A DNA stretch of 64,000 nt from the NCBI GenBank assembly GCA_963843805.1, contig CAWJLY010000003.1:186001-250000 (forward strand). Direction: 5' to 3'. Made by a program: the position numbers and the translations under genes. Position 1 is the first letter of the stretch; each line of letters starts with the position of its first letter. Origin of the DNA: Ideonella_A sp963843805. Its GTDB lineage: Bacteria; Pseudomonadota; Gammaproteobacteria; Burkholderiales; Burkholderiaceae_C. The notes beneath the pieces are model-generated. The model was not told the origin of the DNA. It saw only the letters and a program-made list of their open reading frames with translations, and made no database searches. This document shows, piece after piece, positions 9,372-18,412 of the stretch.

Positions 9372-9911
9372 ATGAAACCCTGCGGCATTCACAAACCCGT
9401 TGCTCAGCCGATGCGCCGCGGTTGCCTCATTGCCGGCGCCGCCTGTGGCCTGGGCTTGATGATTGGCGGCTCAGCCCACGCCGGCGCTGCGGCGAAGGGC
9501 GATGTGATCGCCATGCCGGCGCTGCCGTTGATCGACGGCGGCCGGATCGAGCCCGCTGAGTGGAAAGACCGTGCCGCAGTCATTGTTTTCTGGGCCACCG
9601 ACTGTGCCTATTGCAAACGCCACAACGCGCGTCTCGACAAGTTGTACCAGGCGATCGGCGCCCGCCGCAGTGACTTGCTGATTGTCGGCATCGCCACTGA
9701 CGGCGATCTGCAGGCGGTGCGCCGACATGTTGCCGACCACGGGCTGCACTTTCCGGTTGCCCTCGAGCCGCCGGGCCTGCGATCCATGCTGACCGATCGC
9801 CGTGTCATTCCGACGACCATCCTGCTTGACCGCCAGGGGCGGTTGTTGTTTGCCATTCCCGGCGAGATGTCCGAAGAAGACTTGTTGGCCGTGGGTCGAC
9901 AACTCGGCTGA
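9372..9911 (+). CDS. Exported TlpA-like thioredoxin-fold protein
   Basis: A 179-residue intact protein with an N-terminal export signal (MRRGCLIAGAACGLGLM followed by AHA at about residue 37) and a thioredoxin fold carrying the active-site motif CAYC in FWATDCAYCKRHN. The cis-proline-type segment is VIPTTILLDRQG. TlpA/ResA-like proteins act as periplasmic thiol reductants, often for cytochrome c haem attachment sites. The next gene, 31 bases on, is a c-type cytochrome, which fits that job. The RR near the signal start could suggest Tat export, but the motif is weak. A second ATG at 9411 is also possible. Confidence 0.8.
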   Translation: MKPCGIHKPVAQPMRRGCLIAGAACGLGLMIGGSAHAGAAAKGDVIAMPALPLIDGGRIEPAEWKDRAAVIVFWATDCAYCKRHNARLDKLYQAIGARRSDLLIVGIATDGDLQAVRRHVADHGLHFPVALEPPGLRSMLTDRRVIPTTILLDRQGRLLFAIPGEMSEEDLLAVGRQLG

Positions 9912-9942
9912 GCGGCGGCTGTCAATTTCACGGAGTCATGCA

Positions 9943-10296
9943 ATGACCCTTGTCAGTCGGTTTTTGCGCTGCAGCGTCATGCTGAGCGTGGTTGTCGCCG
10001 GCGCGCTCAGCGCGGCGGTCGCCATCGCGGCGCAGCCCGCGGCCGAGGTTTTCCGCGATGCCGACCTGGCGCTCGGCGAAAAGCTGATCAAGGACAACGG
10101 ATGCGTGGCATGCCACGTCGGCAAGGTCGGTGGCGATGGCTCGTCGATCTACAAGCCGACCGGGCGAATCAATACGCCGGGCTTTTTGCGCGGCATGGTC
10201 GAGCAGTGCAATACCGAGCTCAACCTCGGTCTGTTTCCGGAAGAAGTCTCCGCCGTAGCCGCGGTTCTCAATCGCGATCACTACCGCTTCAAATAG
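9943..10296 (+). CDS. Small monohaem c-type cytochrome, periplasmic
   Basis: A 117-residue protein with a signal peptide (about residues 1-30, ending AAVAIAAQPA) and one haem-binding site CVACH at about residue 56. The rest resembles a compact class I fold, with GFLRGMVEQCN late in the chain offering a possible methionine ligand. A further lone cysteine in EQCNTELN is unusual for this type. It follows the TlpA-like gene closely and the two are probably one transcription unit. The electron partners are not shown by the sequence. Confidence 0.8.
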   Translation: MTLVSRFLRCSVMLSVVVAGALSAAVAIAAQPAAEVFRDADLALGEKLIKDNGCVACHVGKVGGDGSSIYKPTGRINTPGFLRGMVEQCNTELNLGLFPEEVSAVAAVLNRDHYRFK

Positions 10297-10565
10297 GCGT
10301 CTGCGGCGGTGCGCGAGCAGCACCGAAGCGGGTCTTGTTCAGGTGTATCCTGCACCCGCAGAAGTTTGCCAGATCATCAGCAAGGGGCCGACCCAGATGG
10401 AAACGAGATCGATCAACAAGCGCTGCAACACCGGCTTGGCGCTGGGTCATTCAACGAGCCAGCCGCGTTGCGGTGGCCCGGTCGCTTCGCCTGGCGATGC
10501 CTTCGGGCGTGCTGGTTGTCGATGCGGCTGTCGCGAGCGCCGACACGACATGTGGCTTGCTCGCC
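10297..10565. other. Intergenic stretch without a convincing gene
   Basis: These 269 bases between the cytochrome and the PrpB-type lyase hold short overlapping open frames on the plus strand (for example 10343-10582), but none has a ribosome-binding site or recognisable sequence. A degraded or frame-broken small gene cannot be excluded. It presumably contains the promoter of the lyase gene. Confidence 0.5.
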
Positions 10566-11445
10566 ATGTCCGTGAAAGCTGAGCGCAAGCCCGAAAGCTT
10601 TCGGGCCGCGCTCGCCGCCGAATCGCCGCTGCAGGTGATCGGTGCCATCAATGCCAACCATGCCTTGCTCGCCAAACGGGCCGGCTATCGGGCCATCTAT
10701 CTGTCGGGTGGCGGCGTGGCGGCCGGCTCGCTGGGGCTGCCCGATCTGGGAATCAACACGCTGGACGATGTGTTGATCGACGTGCGGCGGATCACCGATG
10801 TCTGTGATGTGCCGCTGCTGGTCGACATCGATACCGGATTCGGCCCCAGCCAATTCAATATCGCCCGCACCGTGCGCAGCCTGATCAAGGCCGGCGCATC
10901 GGCCTGCCATATCGAGGACCAGGCCGGCGCAAAGCGGTGTGGCCACCGGCCCGGAAAAGAAGTTGTCGCAACCGGTGAAATGGTCGATCGGGTACGCGCC
11001 GCTGCCGATGCGCGCACCGACGATGAATTCTTTCTGATTGCGCGCACCGATGCCATCGCCACGCTTGGTGTCGAAGCCGCCATCGAGCGCGCGCTGGCGT
11101 GTGTCGAGGCGGGCGCAGACGGCGTATTTCCGGAAGCCTCGCTCGATCTGGCAACCTACCGGCTGTTTGTCGATGCCTGCAAGGTGCCGGTGTTGGCCAA
11201 TATCACCGAGTTCGGCCACACCCCGCTGTTTACCCGTCGACGAACTGGCCGGTGTCGGTGTGGCGATGGTGTTGTACCCGCTGTCAGCGTTTCGTGCCAT
11301 GAACAAGGCGGCTGAAGCGGTTTACCAGGCGATTCGCCGCGACGGTGGCCAGGCCGCTGTGATCGATACGATGCAAACCCGCGAAGAGCTGTACGACCGC
11401 ATCGGTTACCACGAGTTCGAGCAGCGGCTGGGGCGCGGCGGGTAG
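10566..11445 (+). CDS. prpB: Isocitrate lyase/PEP mutase family lyase, methylisocitrate lyase type
   Basis: Shows the PrpB hallmarks: the N-terminal VIGAINANHALLAKRAGYRAIYLSGG block split over residues 20-45, metal-binding VDIDTGFG, HIEDQAGAKRCGHRPGKE with the catalytic cysteine in KRCGH, and NITEFGHTPLF. PrpB cleaves 2-methylisocitrate to pyruvate and succinate in the propionate methylcitrate cycle. One extra C near 11238 breaks the frame; without it the text reads TPLFTVDELAGVGV. The full length of about 293 residues fits PrpB. No prpC or acnD lies beside it here, so the exact substrate rests on family similarity. Confidence 0.84.
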
Positions 11446-11506
11446 CGGTCAACTCATCACCGGCCTTGCGAAGCAGGCAACTCGCGCCGTGCCGGCAGAC
11501 ACGTGA

Positions 11507-12148
11507 TCAAACCTGTCCGGCAGTGAATGTGCCGTCGCCGTACGGCGCAGCGGCAAATTCGGGCAACGTCTCGGCGGCGTCGCTGTATGTCTGCAGTGCC
11601 GGATAACGGCTTGCGATGACGATCTCCGGAATGGTCATCTGACAGAACTTCCAGGTTACCGCAACGCAGATGCCGGCATCATCGATGTCACCTTGCGCCG
11701 CCGGCAATCGCCGTGTGCCAAGCTGCGCTTCCATGCCTGCGCAGGCGGCGAGCAGCTGGCCGCGGACACGGTCGATCCAGGGCTGATACTGGATATCGGC
11801 CGGCCGCAAGCTGCGCTCGTAGATGATCTGCACCGCCTTGTCGCAAGCCGCCAATGCCAGACCGACCAGACGCAGCACCGCTCTCAGCTGGTCCGGATCG
11901 GTCGGCGCCAGTCGCCGAGCCGGGCCGGCCAACGCTTGTGCATAAGCCAGGATCAGCGTCGAGTCCATCAGCGTGCTGCCGTCATCGCAGACCAGCGTGG
12001 GCGCCTTGACCACCGGGTTGATTTCGGCGAACTCATCAAAGGTGCGGAACACCGACAGCGAGCGGTGCTCGAACGGCAGCCGCAGCACCTGCAGCGAAAT
12101 CGCCACTCGACGCACATACGGCGAATCGAGCATTCCGAGCAGCAACAT
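11507..12148 (-). CDS. Glutathione S-transferase family protein
   Basis: A 213-residue intact GST with the N-terminal thioredoxin-fold segment LDSPYVRRVAISL, the cis-proline region KAPTLVCDDG and the glutathione-contact DSTLILAYAQ, then a helical C-terminal domain. It begins 11 bases after the cydB stop and has a GGAG box, so it is the third gene of the cydA-cydB operon. Substrate unknown. The link with the oxidase might mean protection from oxidative by-products, but that is speculation. Confidence 0.83.
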   Translation of the reverse strand: MLLLGMLDSPYVRRVAISLQVLRLPFEHRSLSVFRTFDEFAEINPVVKAPTLVCDDGSTLMDSTLILAYAQALAGPARRLAPTDPDQLRAVLRLVGLALAACDKAVQIIYERSLRPADIQYQPWIDRVRGQLLAACAGMEAQLGTRRLPAAQGDIDDAGICVAVTWKFCQMTIPEIVIASRYPALQTYSDAAETLPEFAAAPYGDGTFTAGQV

Positions 12149-12159
12149 CGAGATCTCCG

Positions 12160-13171
12160 TCAGGCGTAGCGCAATTCGGTGGTCTTGCCACCAAACACGC
12201 GGTACGAAAAAATCGTATAGCCGGCAATCGCCGGTACCGAGATGCACACGCCGATCAGGATCACCTTCAACGCCGCCGGGCTGCTGGCGGCTTGCCAGAT
12301 CGTCAGCTGATCGAGCACGACAAAAGGATAGATGCTGTAGGCGAGGCCGAGAAAACCGAGCAGAAAAACCAGCAGCAGCAGCACGAACGGCAGCCAGCAC
12401 AAGGGGCCGCGCACGGCACGTACGTCGAGCAGCGCACGCACCGCGACAAGGCAGACGGCGGTCATCAGCGGAATCGCCATCAGCGCGATGATTCCGGGCA
12501 GCGAGAACCAGCGCCCGCGGACGGTTTCACTGACCCATGGCGTGGCCATTGAGATCAGAATCAGCCCGCCGACCATCGGCCACCAGGCCAGTTTGGCCCA
12601 ATCGACCGCGCGCTGCTGCAACTCGCCTTCGGTTTTCAGGATCAGCCAGGCCGCACCCATCATCACGTAGGCCATCGGCAATGCGATGGCGATGGCGCCG
12701 GCAAATATCGGATAGTTCCAGCCGGTGCCGAAGCCACTGACAAAACGACCGAGCATCCAGCCTTGGGAGACCGACTGCCAGCATCGAGCCGGCGAAAAAC
12801 AGCCGGTCCCAGGTCGTCTTGTGGGTGTCGCGCGCCTTGACCCGAAAATCGAACGCGACTCCACGCAAGGTCAGACCGACCAGCATCAGCGCCACCGGCA
12901 GGTACAACTCGCCGAGCACCAGTCCGTGCGCCTTCGGAAAGGCAATCAGCAGGATGCCGACACCGAGCACCAGCCAGGTTTCGTTGGCGTCCCAGAACGG
13001 CCCGATCGATGCCACCATCACATCTTTTTCATCGGCCGTGGCGCGATGCATCAGCATGCCCACGCCCAGGTCGTATCCGTCGCTGATCACATAGACCAGC
13101 ATCGACACGCCCATCAATGCCATGAAGATCACCGGTAACGCGGTGTCGAAGCTGAACGCCACGTCGGTCAT
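12160..13171 (-). CDS. cydB: Cytochrome bd-type quinol oxidase subunit II
   Basis: Polytopic membrane protein with the subunit II landmarks SDGYDLGVGML, FWDANETWLVLGVG and a C-terminal VLDQLTIWQAASSP followed by a last helix. It pairs with CydA to oxidise quinol and reduce oxygen to water. The start overlaps the cydA stop in ATGA. One frame change near 12790 separates LFFAGSMLAV from SQGWMLGRFV; a single inserted base explains it. The inferred length of about 337 residues fits the cyanide-insensitive (CioB) branch. No CydX-like small gene is apparent next to it. Confidence 0.92.
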
Positions 13172-14576
13172 CGGCTGCCTTCGGGAATCAGGCCGGATGT
13201 TGCCACGCCGGCCGGTGTGGCGGCCTGTTCACGTCTGTCTGTTTCCAGCACCTGCTGCGGCTTCTCGGCCATGTATTTGAGCACCGTGACATAGGCCAGG
13301 ATCAGCGCAATGTAGAGCGCGATGTACAGCGCCAGCGTCAGGCCGATCATCGACGACGGCACCCGCGACACCACATCGGCCGTGCGCACCATGCCGTAGA
13401 CGATGAAGGGCTGGCGGCCGATCTCGGTCACGTACCAGCCAGCCACTGTGGCGATCCAGCCGGAGAAGGTCATCCCGGCGAACAGCCACAACAAGCGGGC
13501 GCGGCAGGCGCTCGGGCTGCCAGCCAGCGCGCCGATACAGCCACCAGCCCAGCCAGCTGCTGGCCAGCATCAGCAGGCCCATGCCGACCATGATTCGAAA
13601 GCGCAAAAAACACCGGCAGCGGCGGCGGATGGTCTTTGCCAAAGCTGTTCATTCCCTTGATTTCGCCGTCGACGTCATGGGTCAGGATCAGGCTGCCGAG
13701 TCTGGGGATCGCGATCTCGGCATGGTTGCGGCGCTGTTCGGCGTCCGGGATGGCAAACAACAGCAGCGGCGCGCCGCGTTCGGTGTGCCAGATGCCCTCC
13801 ATCGCGGCGATCTTTGCCGGCTGATGCTTCAGCGTGTTCAATCCGTGCAGGTCACCGACGAAGATCTGCACCGGGATCAGCAGGGCTGCCAGCGTCAGGC
13901 CGACTCGCAGCACGCGCGGTGCCGATCGCTCGGCCACGCCTTTCAGCAACTGCCACGATGCCAGCCCGGCCAGCAGGAATGCGCAAGTCAGCGCCGAGGC
14001 CAGCATCATGTGCGTGATGCGATAGGGGAACGAAGGGTTGAAGATGACTTCACTCCAGCTCACGACGTGGAATACGCCGTCGCGAATCTCGTGCCCGGTG
14101 GGTGTCTGCATCCACGAATTGAGGGCAAGAATCCAGAAAGCCGACAGCGTGGTGCCGAAGGCGACCAGGAAGGTGGCCATCAGGTGCACCCGCTCGCTGA
14201 CCTTGCCATGGCCGAACAGCATGATGCCGAGAAAACCGGCTTCGAGGAAGAATGCGGTAAGCACCTCGAAGCCGAGCAATGGCCCGGCGACATTGCCCAC
14301 CTTCTCCATGAAGCCCGGCCAGTTGGTGCCGAACTGGAAGCTCATGGTGATGCCGCTGACCACGCCCAGCGCAAAACTCAGTGCGAACACCTTGGTGAAG
14401 AAGCGGTACGCATCGAGCCAGCCATCCGCCAACGCCGGGTCGCGATCTTTGGTGCTCAGCCAGCGCCAGCGAAAAAACAGCAACAGCCAGCCCAGCGCGA
14501 TGCTGATGGTCGGAAACAGGATGTGGAAAGTGATATTCGCTGCGAACTGCATGCGGGCGAGAATCAGCGCGTCCAT
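13168..14576 (-). CDS. cydA: Cytochrome bd-type quinol oxidase subunit I
   Basis: The N-terminus LILARMQFAANITFHILFP contains the first haem-ligand histidine, and later helices carry FGTNWPGFMEKVG and SFPYRITHMMLAS. The quinol-binding Q loop after GDLHGLNTLKHQP is short, as in cyanide-insensitive CioA oxidases. The conserved GRQPF segment is seen near 13410. Two frame changes, near 13610 and 13500, interrupt the C-terminal third. Total about 469 residues, which suits the short-Q-loop class. It begins the cydAB-GST operon. Confidence 0.92.
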
Positions 14577-14828
14577 CGAGATCCCTCGGTCTGCGCAACG
14601 CCAGCTACCCGCAGCGCGACGCCGCCGGGCGATAGCCGAGTCGCAAAAAATCGCATGCCTGACTGTAATCCCAAGCGCCGTGCCGCGCCCCGCACCGACC
14701 CGCTGGACCGTCGCGCCGCCGCTCAGCCGGTCATCGGTGAAGCCGACGCTGCACCGTCAGTCGCCGATTGAACGCAGTGCGGGCCCGCCGGTGACGGGGC
14801 AATGCCGGCCACGGCGTCGGACGCCCGC

Positions 14829-14858
14829 TGCCACGAAGCCCGCTCGGGCTTCGTGGCA
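14829..14858 (-). terminator. Perfect 14-bp hairpin downstream of the phaB operon
   Basis: Bases 14829-14842 pair exactly with 14845-14858. The hairpin lies 6 bases past the inferred stop of the minus-strand phasin-like gene, a terminator position. No T-run follows on the minus strand, so it may act as a transcript-stabilising hairpin instead. The rest of 14577-14864 shows no gene. Confidence 0.5.
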
Positions 14859-14864
14859 GGCGCC

Positions 14865-15551
14865 TCACTTCTTTCGAGCGGCCGATGACGGCCTTCGAAT
14901 CACTCTTCTTCAGCGCGTCGGACATGCCGATCAACACGCCACTGGCCAACATGGCATAGCCGTCGATCATGGCCTGCGGTGGCCTTCAGGCCCAGTGCCC
15001 GGCTGTCGCGAAGGTTCTGCTGCGCCGAGTCCATGAACTGCGCCAGGGTCGCCGCTGCCTGCGCACCGGTGCCGGTGCCCTTGCCCTGGGTAGCGGTCAG
15101 CACGCCGGCCCAGGCCTGCTGCATCGGCCGCTTCGGCGTCGGCCGCTGCCTTGCGCACCGCAGCGAACAGGCTGTCTTCCATCTTCTCGATATCGGACAA
15201 GGCCTTCTTCAATTGCGTTTCGCGAACGCTGACGCCCTGGTCGACCATCTGCTGCAAGGCAAGCCGGTTGGCCTCGACCGCCTTTTCCAGCGCATCGTCC
15301 ATGCCGGAGACCGCCTTGTTGAGCAGGCCCTCGACATCGGCCGCCGCCAGCGGGTTGCTGGCGGCCCCGGTGGATGCGGCCTTGGTGACAGTGCCCAGCA
15401 CCTGCTTGATGTTGGCCAGCGTCAGCTCGCGCCCTTGCAGCGCCTTCAGCGTGGCTTCGGTGACCGCCTTGCGCAAGGTCTCGCCCTGCTGGGCGGTCGC
15501 TTTGGAGAACTGGCTGATCAGCGCGTCCTGATCGATTCCGTGCTTCATCAT
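14865..15551 (-). CDS. Phasin-like/DUF6781-type protein encoded with phaB
   Basis: A mostly helical protein of about 228 residues rich in Ala, Lys and Glu, with segments KGRELTLANIKQVLGTV-like (here QGRELTLANIK), AADVEGLLNKAVSGMDDALEKAV and VSVRETQLKKALSDIEKMED that predict long amphipathic helices. I recognise similar uncharacterised Burkholderiales proteins beside phaB. A role on or near polyhydroxybutyrate granules is inferred from this position, 11 bases after phaB with a GGAG box. Frame changes near 15110, 14985 and 14885 break the C-terminal part; the likely end is AARKK. The domain name is from memory and less sure than the gene itself. Confidence 0.65.
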
Positions 15552-15562
15552 GGGATCGCTCC

Positions 15563-16314
15563 TCATTGCATGTGTTGACCGCCGTTGATCGCGATATTGG
15601 CGCCGGTAACGAACGCCGCCTCTTCGGATGCCAGATAGATGATCAGGCCGGCCACTTCTTCGGGCTTGCCGAGCCGGCCGAGCGGAATCTGCGGAATGAT
15701 CTTGGTGTCGAGCATTTCCTTCGGAATCGCGGTCACCATCTTGGTGCCGATATAGCCCGGCGAGATCGTATTGACGGTGACGTTCTTGCGCGCCACTTCG
15801 AGCGCCAGCGCCTTCGTGAAGCCGTGCACGCCGGCCTTGGCCGCCGAATAGTTGGTCTGGCCGAACGCGCCCTTCGAGCCGTTGACCGACGAGACGTTGA
15901 TGATGCGGCCCCAGCCGCGCTCGACCATGCCGTCGGCAACCTGCTTGGTCATGTTGAACAGGCTGTCGAGGTTGGTGCGCAGCACGGCGTCCCAGTTGAC
16001 CTTGTCCATCTTCTTGAAGGTGGTGTCGCGGGTGATGCCGGCGTTGTTGACCAGCACGTCGATCGCGCCGGCCTTGGCTCTGTACCTCGGCAACCGCCTT
16101 GGCGCACGAATCGTAATCGGCGACGTCGCACGGCAACGGCGTGCATCTCGTAGCCGTTGTCCTTCATCTGCTTGACCCATTCGCCGTGGGTCTTGTTGCT
16201 GGGCGAATAGGTCACGACCACCTTGTAGCCGGCATCGGCCATCTTGGTCGCGATCGTCTCGCCCAGTCCGCCCATGCCGCCAGTGACCAGTACCACGCGT
16301 TGCTCGTTGCTCAT
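15563..16314 (-). CDS. phaB: Acetoacetyl-CoA reductase (SDR family)
   Basis: PhaB reduces acetoacetyl-CoA to (R)-3-hydroxybutyryl-CoA with NADPH for PHB synthesis. The glycine motif TGGMGGLGE, NNAGITRDTTFKKM, the catalytic serine in NVSSVNGSKGAFGQ and YSAAKAG are the PhaB signature. The start follows a strong AAGGAGG. Two extra bases, near 16138 and 16080, put the middle (CDVADYDSCAKAV) into a different frame. The end GANIAINGGQHMQ is typical. Full length about 250 residues. Confidence 0.93.
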
Positions 16315-16519
16315 TGTCTGCCTCCTTGTTGCAAAAATGGAAAATGGACGGTCTCCAAAACGGCCGGTTCCGCAACGCCCATAGCGGAACCGGATCGAAC
16401 TGCGTTGTCGGCCGCAACGGTAACGCGCGCCGAGCAACCCGACAAGTATGCGTCAGCCAATCAGTGCTCAGCCACCTTTCGTGGCGGCCCATTGTGGCGA
16501 GCCGCTGTAGCATCACGCC

Positions 16520-17405
16520 ATGAAACACGCAACTTTCGATCGCCGGACCCAGGACGTCGGCAATCTGGTCGAGTTCGGCCATCTCAACGTGCGGGTGCCC
16601 GACCAACAGCGGGCAATTGCCTTCTACGTGACGGGCCTGGGGCTGACTCGCGACCCCTACCTGCAGACCGGCACCGACAACGCCTGGATCAATGTCGGTA
16701 CCAGCCAGTTTCACCTGCCGACCGGGCCGGCCCAGCAGTTGCGTGGCAGGGTCCACCTGGTGATGCCCGACTTGCAGGCGTTGCAGGCACGGCTCGATCG
16801 GGTGCGGCCGTTGCTGGCCGGTACGCAATTCGAATGCCAGCCGGGCGAGCAACACGTCGATGTCGTTTGCCCGTGGGGCAACCGGATCCGCGCCCATGCG
16901 CCCGATCCGCGCCGATTCGGCCAGATGAGGCTCGGCATGCCGTGCATCGACATCGATGTCCGGCTTGGTACGGCGGCGGCCATTGCGCGCTTCTACCGCG
17001 AGATTCTCGGCAGCCCGGCCAGTGTCGCCAGCGACGACGAAGGCGAATTTGCAAGGGTTCCGATGGGGCTCGGCGAGAGCCTTCGGTTTCGCGAGCGTCG
17101 ACGTCGATCTGCCGGCCTACGACGGACACCATCTGCAGGTCACGGTGGCCGATTTTTCCGGCGTCCACCAGCGTTTGCTCGATCGCGGCCTGATCACCGA
17201 GGAGAGCGACCAAAGCCAGTACCGCTTTCAGGATATCGTCGATCTCGACAGCGGCGCCGTGTTGGCCACCATCGAGCACGAGGTGCGCAGCATGCGCCAT
17301 CCGATGTTCGGGCGGCCGCTGGTCAACCGCAATGCAGCCGTCGATGGCGGTGCGCCGTATGTGGCCGCCTACGAGGCGACCAGCTGGCGCCTGCCGCCGG
17401 GCTGA
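16520..17405 (+). CDS. VOC (glyoxalase/dioxygenase fold) family protein, two-module
   Basis: Two vicinal-oxygen-chelate modules: the first starts at about residue 17 with EFGHLNVRVPDQQRAIAFYV, the second around residue 140 with GMPCIDIDVRLGTAAAIARFY split over the strand and helix. Both have the betaalphabetabetabeta pattern of glyoxalase-like proteins. Metal ligands are only partly evident (histidine in GHLNV). One extra C near 17090 breaks the frame; removing it gives RFASVDVDLPAYDGHHLQV. Function not known. Divergent from phaB. About 294 residues. Confidence 0.75.
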
Positions 17406-17419
17406 GCGTGGGCTCAGCC
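17400..17419 (+). terminator. Short hairpin at the end of the VOC gene
   Basis: GGCTGAGC (17400-17407) pairs with GCTCAGCC (17412-17419) around a 4-base loop, overlapping the VOC stop codon. There is no T-run, so its action as a terminator is uncertain. Confidence 0.3.
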
Positions 17420-17454
17420 GAGGCAACGGCCTGCCCGGCCCCGGCTGGCTGCGC

Positions 17455-18412
17455 ATGCTGAACGTCCTCACGATCACCGCGCCGATCTACCTGCTGATCG
17501 GCGCGGGTTACGCTGTTTGTCCGGCGGGGCTGGATGAGCGGCGCCCGACGTACGCGTGATCGGCCGGTTCGTCGTCAATTTCTGTGTGCCGGCGTTGTTG
17601 TTCACGGCCATCACCCGGCAGCCCATCGACCGCGTGCTCCAGTCGACTATCTGCTCGTCTATGCTGCCGGATCGCTGCTGGCGCTGGTCGGCGTCACGTT
17701 GTTTGCTTTGCGTATCCGTGGTGCGTCGATGTCGCTGGCCGCGATGCAGGCGCTGGGCGCGACCGGATCGAACAGCATGTTCGTCGGCTACCCGTTGGCG
17801 CTGCAAGTGATCGGTCCGACGGCCGGCGTGGCGTTGGCGCTTTGCACGCTGGTCGAAAACCTGCTGATCCTGCCGCTGGTGCTGGTGATGGCTGCGGCGC
17901 GCGGGGCAGGGCAGCGGCCGTCGGCGGTGCTGCGCACCATCGCTGCCGCTCTGCTGCGCAACCCGATGATTCTGGCCATCGGTGCCGGCCTGCTGATCTC
18001 GGCAACCGGCTCGGCGGTCCATCCGGTGCTCGACCGCGCGGTCGGGCTGGCCGCCGCGGCAGCACCGCCAACCGCCTTGTTTGTCATCGGCGGCTCGCTG
18101 GTCGGCTTGCATCTGGGCGGGATTCGCACCGATCTGGCCGTCGTCTCGCTCGGCAAATTGGTCGTGCATCCGTTGTGTGTGCTGTTGTTCGTTGTGCTGC
18201 TGCCGCCCGCCGATCCGTTGTTGCGTGCTGCAGCGGTCGTGTACGCCGCCGTTCCGATGCTCAGCATCTATCCCGTGCTGGCGCAGCGTTATGGCCATGA
18301 GAAGTTTGCCGCCGCCGCCTTGCTGGCAGCGACGCTGGCCTCGTTCGTGACGATCAGCATCGCGATCGCGCTTGATTCCGGCGGGTTGGAAGCTCCACTA
18401 GCGTCGACCTAG
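17455..18412 (+). CDS. AEC (auxin efflux carrier) family permease
   Basis: A membrane protein of about ten helices starting MLNVLTITAPIYLLIGAGY, typical for AEC permeases, which often export small carboxylates such as malonate or malate in bacteria. Further landmarks are the helix VVNFCVPALLF, the polar stretch ATGSNSMFVGYPLAL and PPTALFVIGGSLVGL. Frame changes near 17535 and 17650 split the N-terminal third across three frames. The C-terminal 250 residues are intact. Its TAG stop shares bases with the CorA-like gene's stop on the other strand. Confidence 0.82.

Noticed and set aside
14656..14771. A 38-codon plus-strand frame beside cydA as a possible small CydX-like subunit
   Set aside because: It lies on the opposite strand to cydAB, has no hydrophobic helix and no ribosome-binding site.
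14967..16136. A minus-strand frame that joins part of phaB to the phasin-like gene
   Set aside because: It is produced by the shifted frame of phaB running into the next gene; the proper phaB stop and the phasin start with its own GGAG box are visible.
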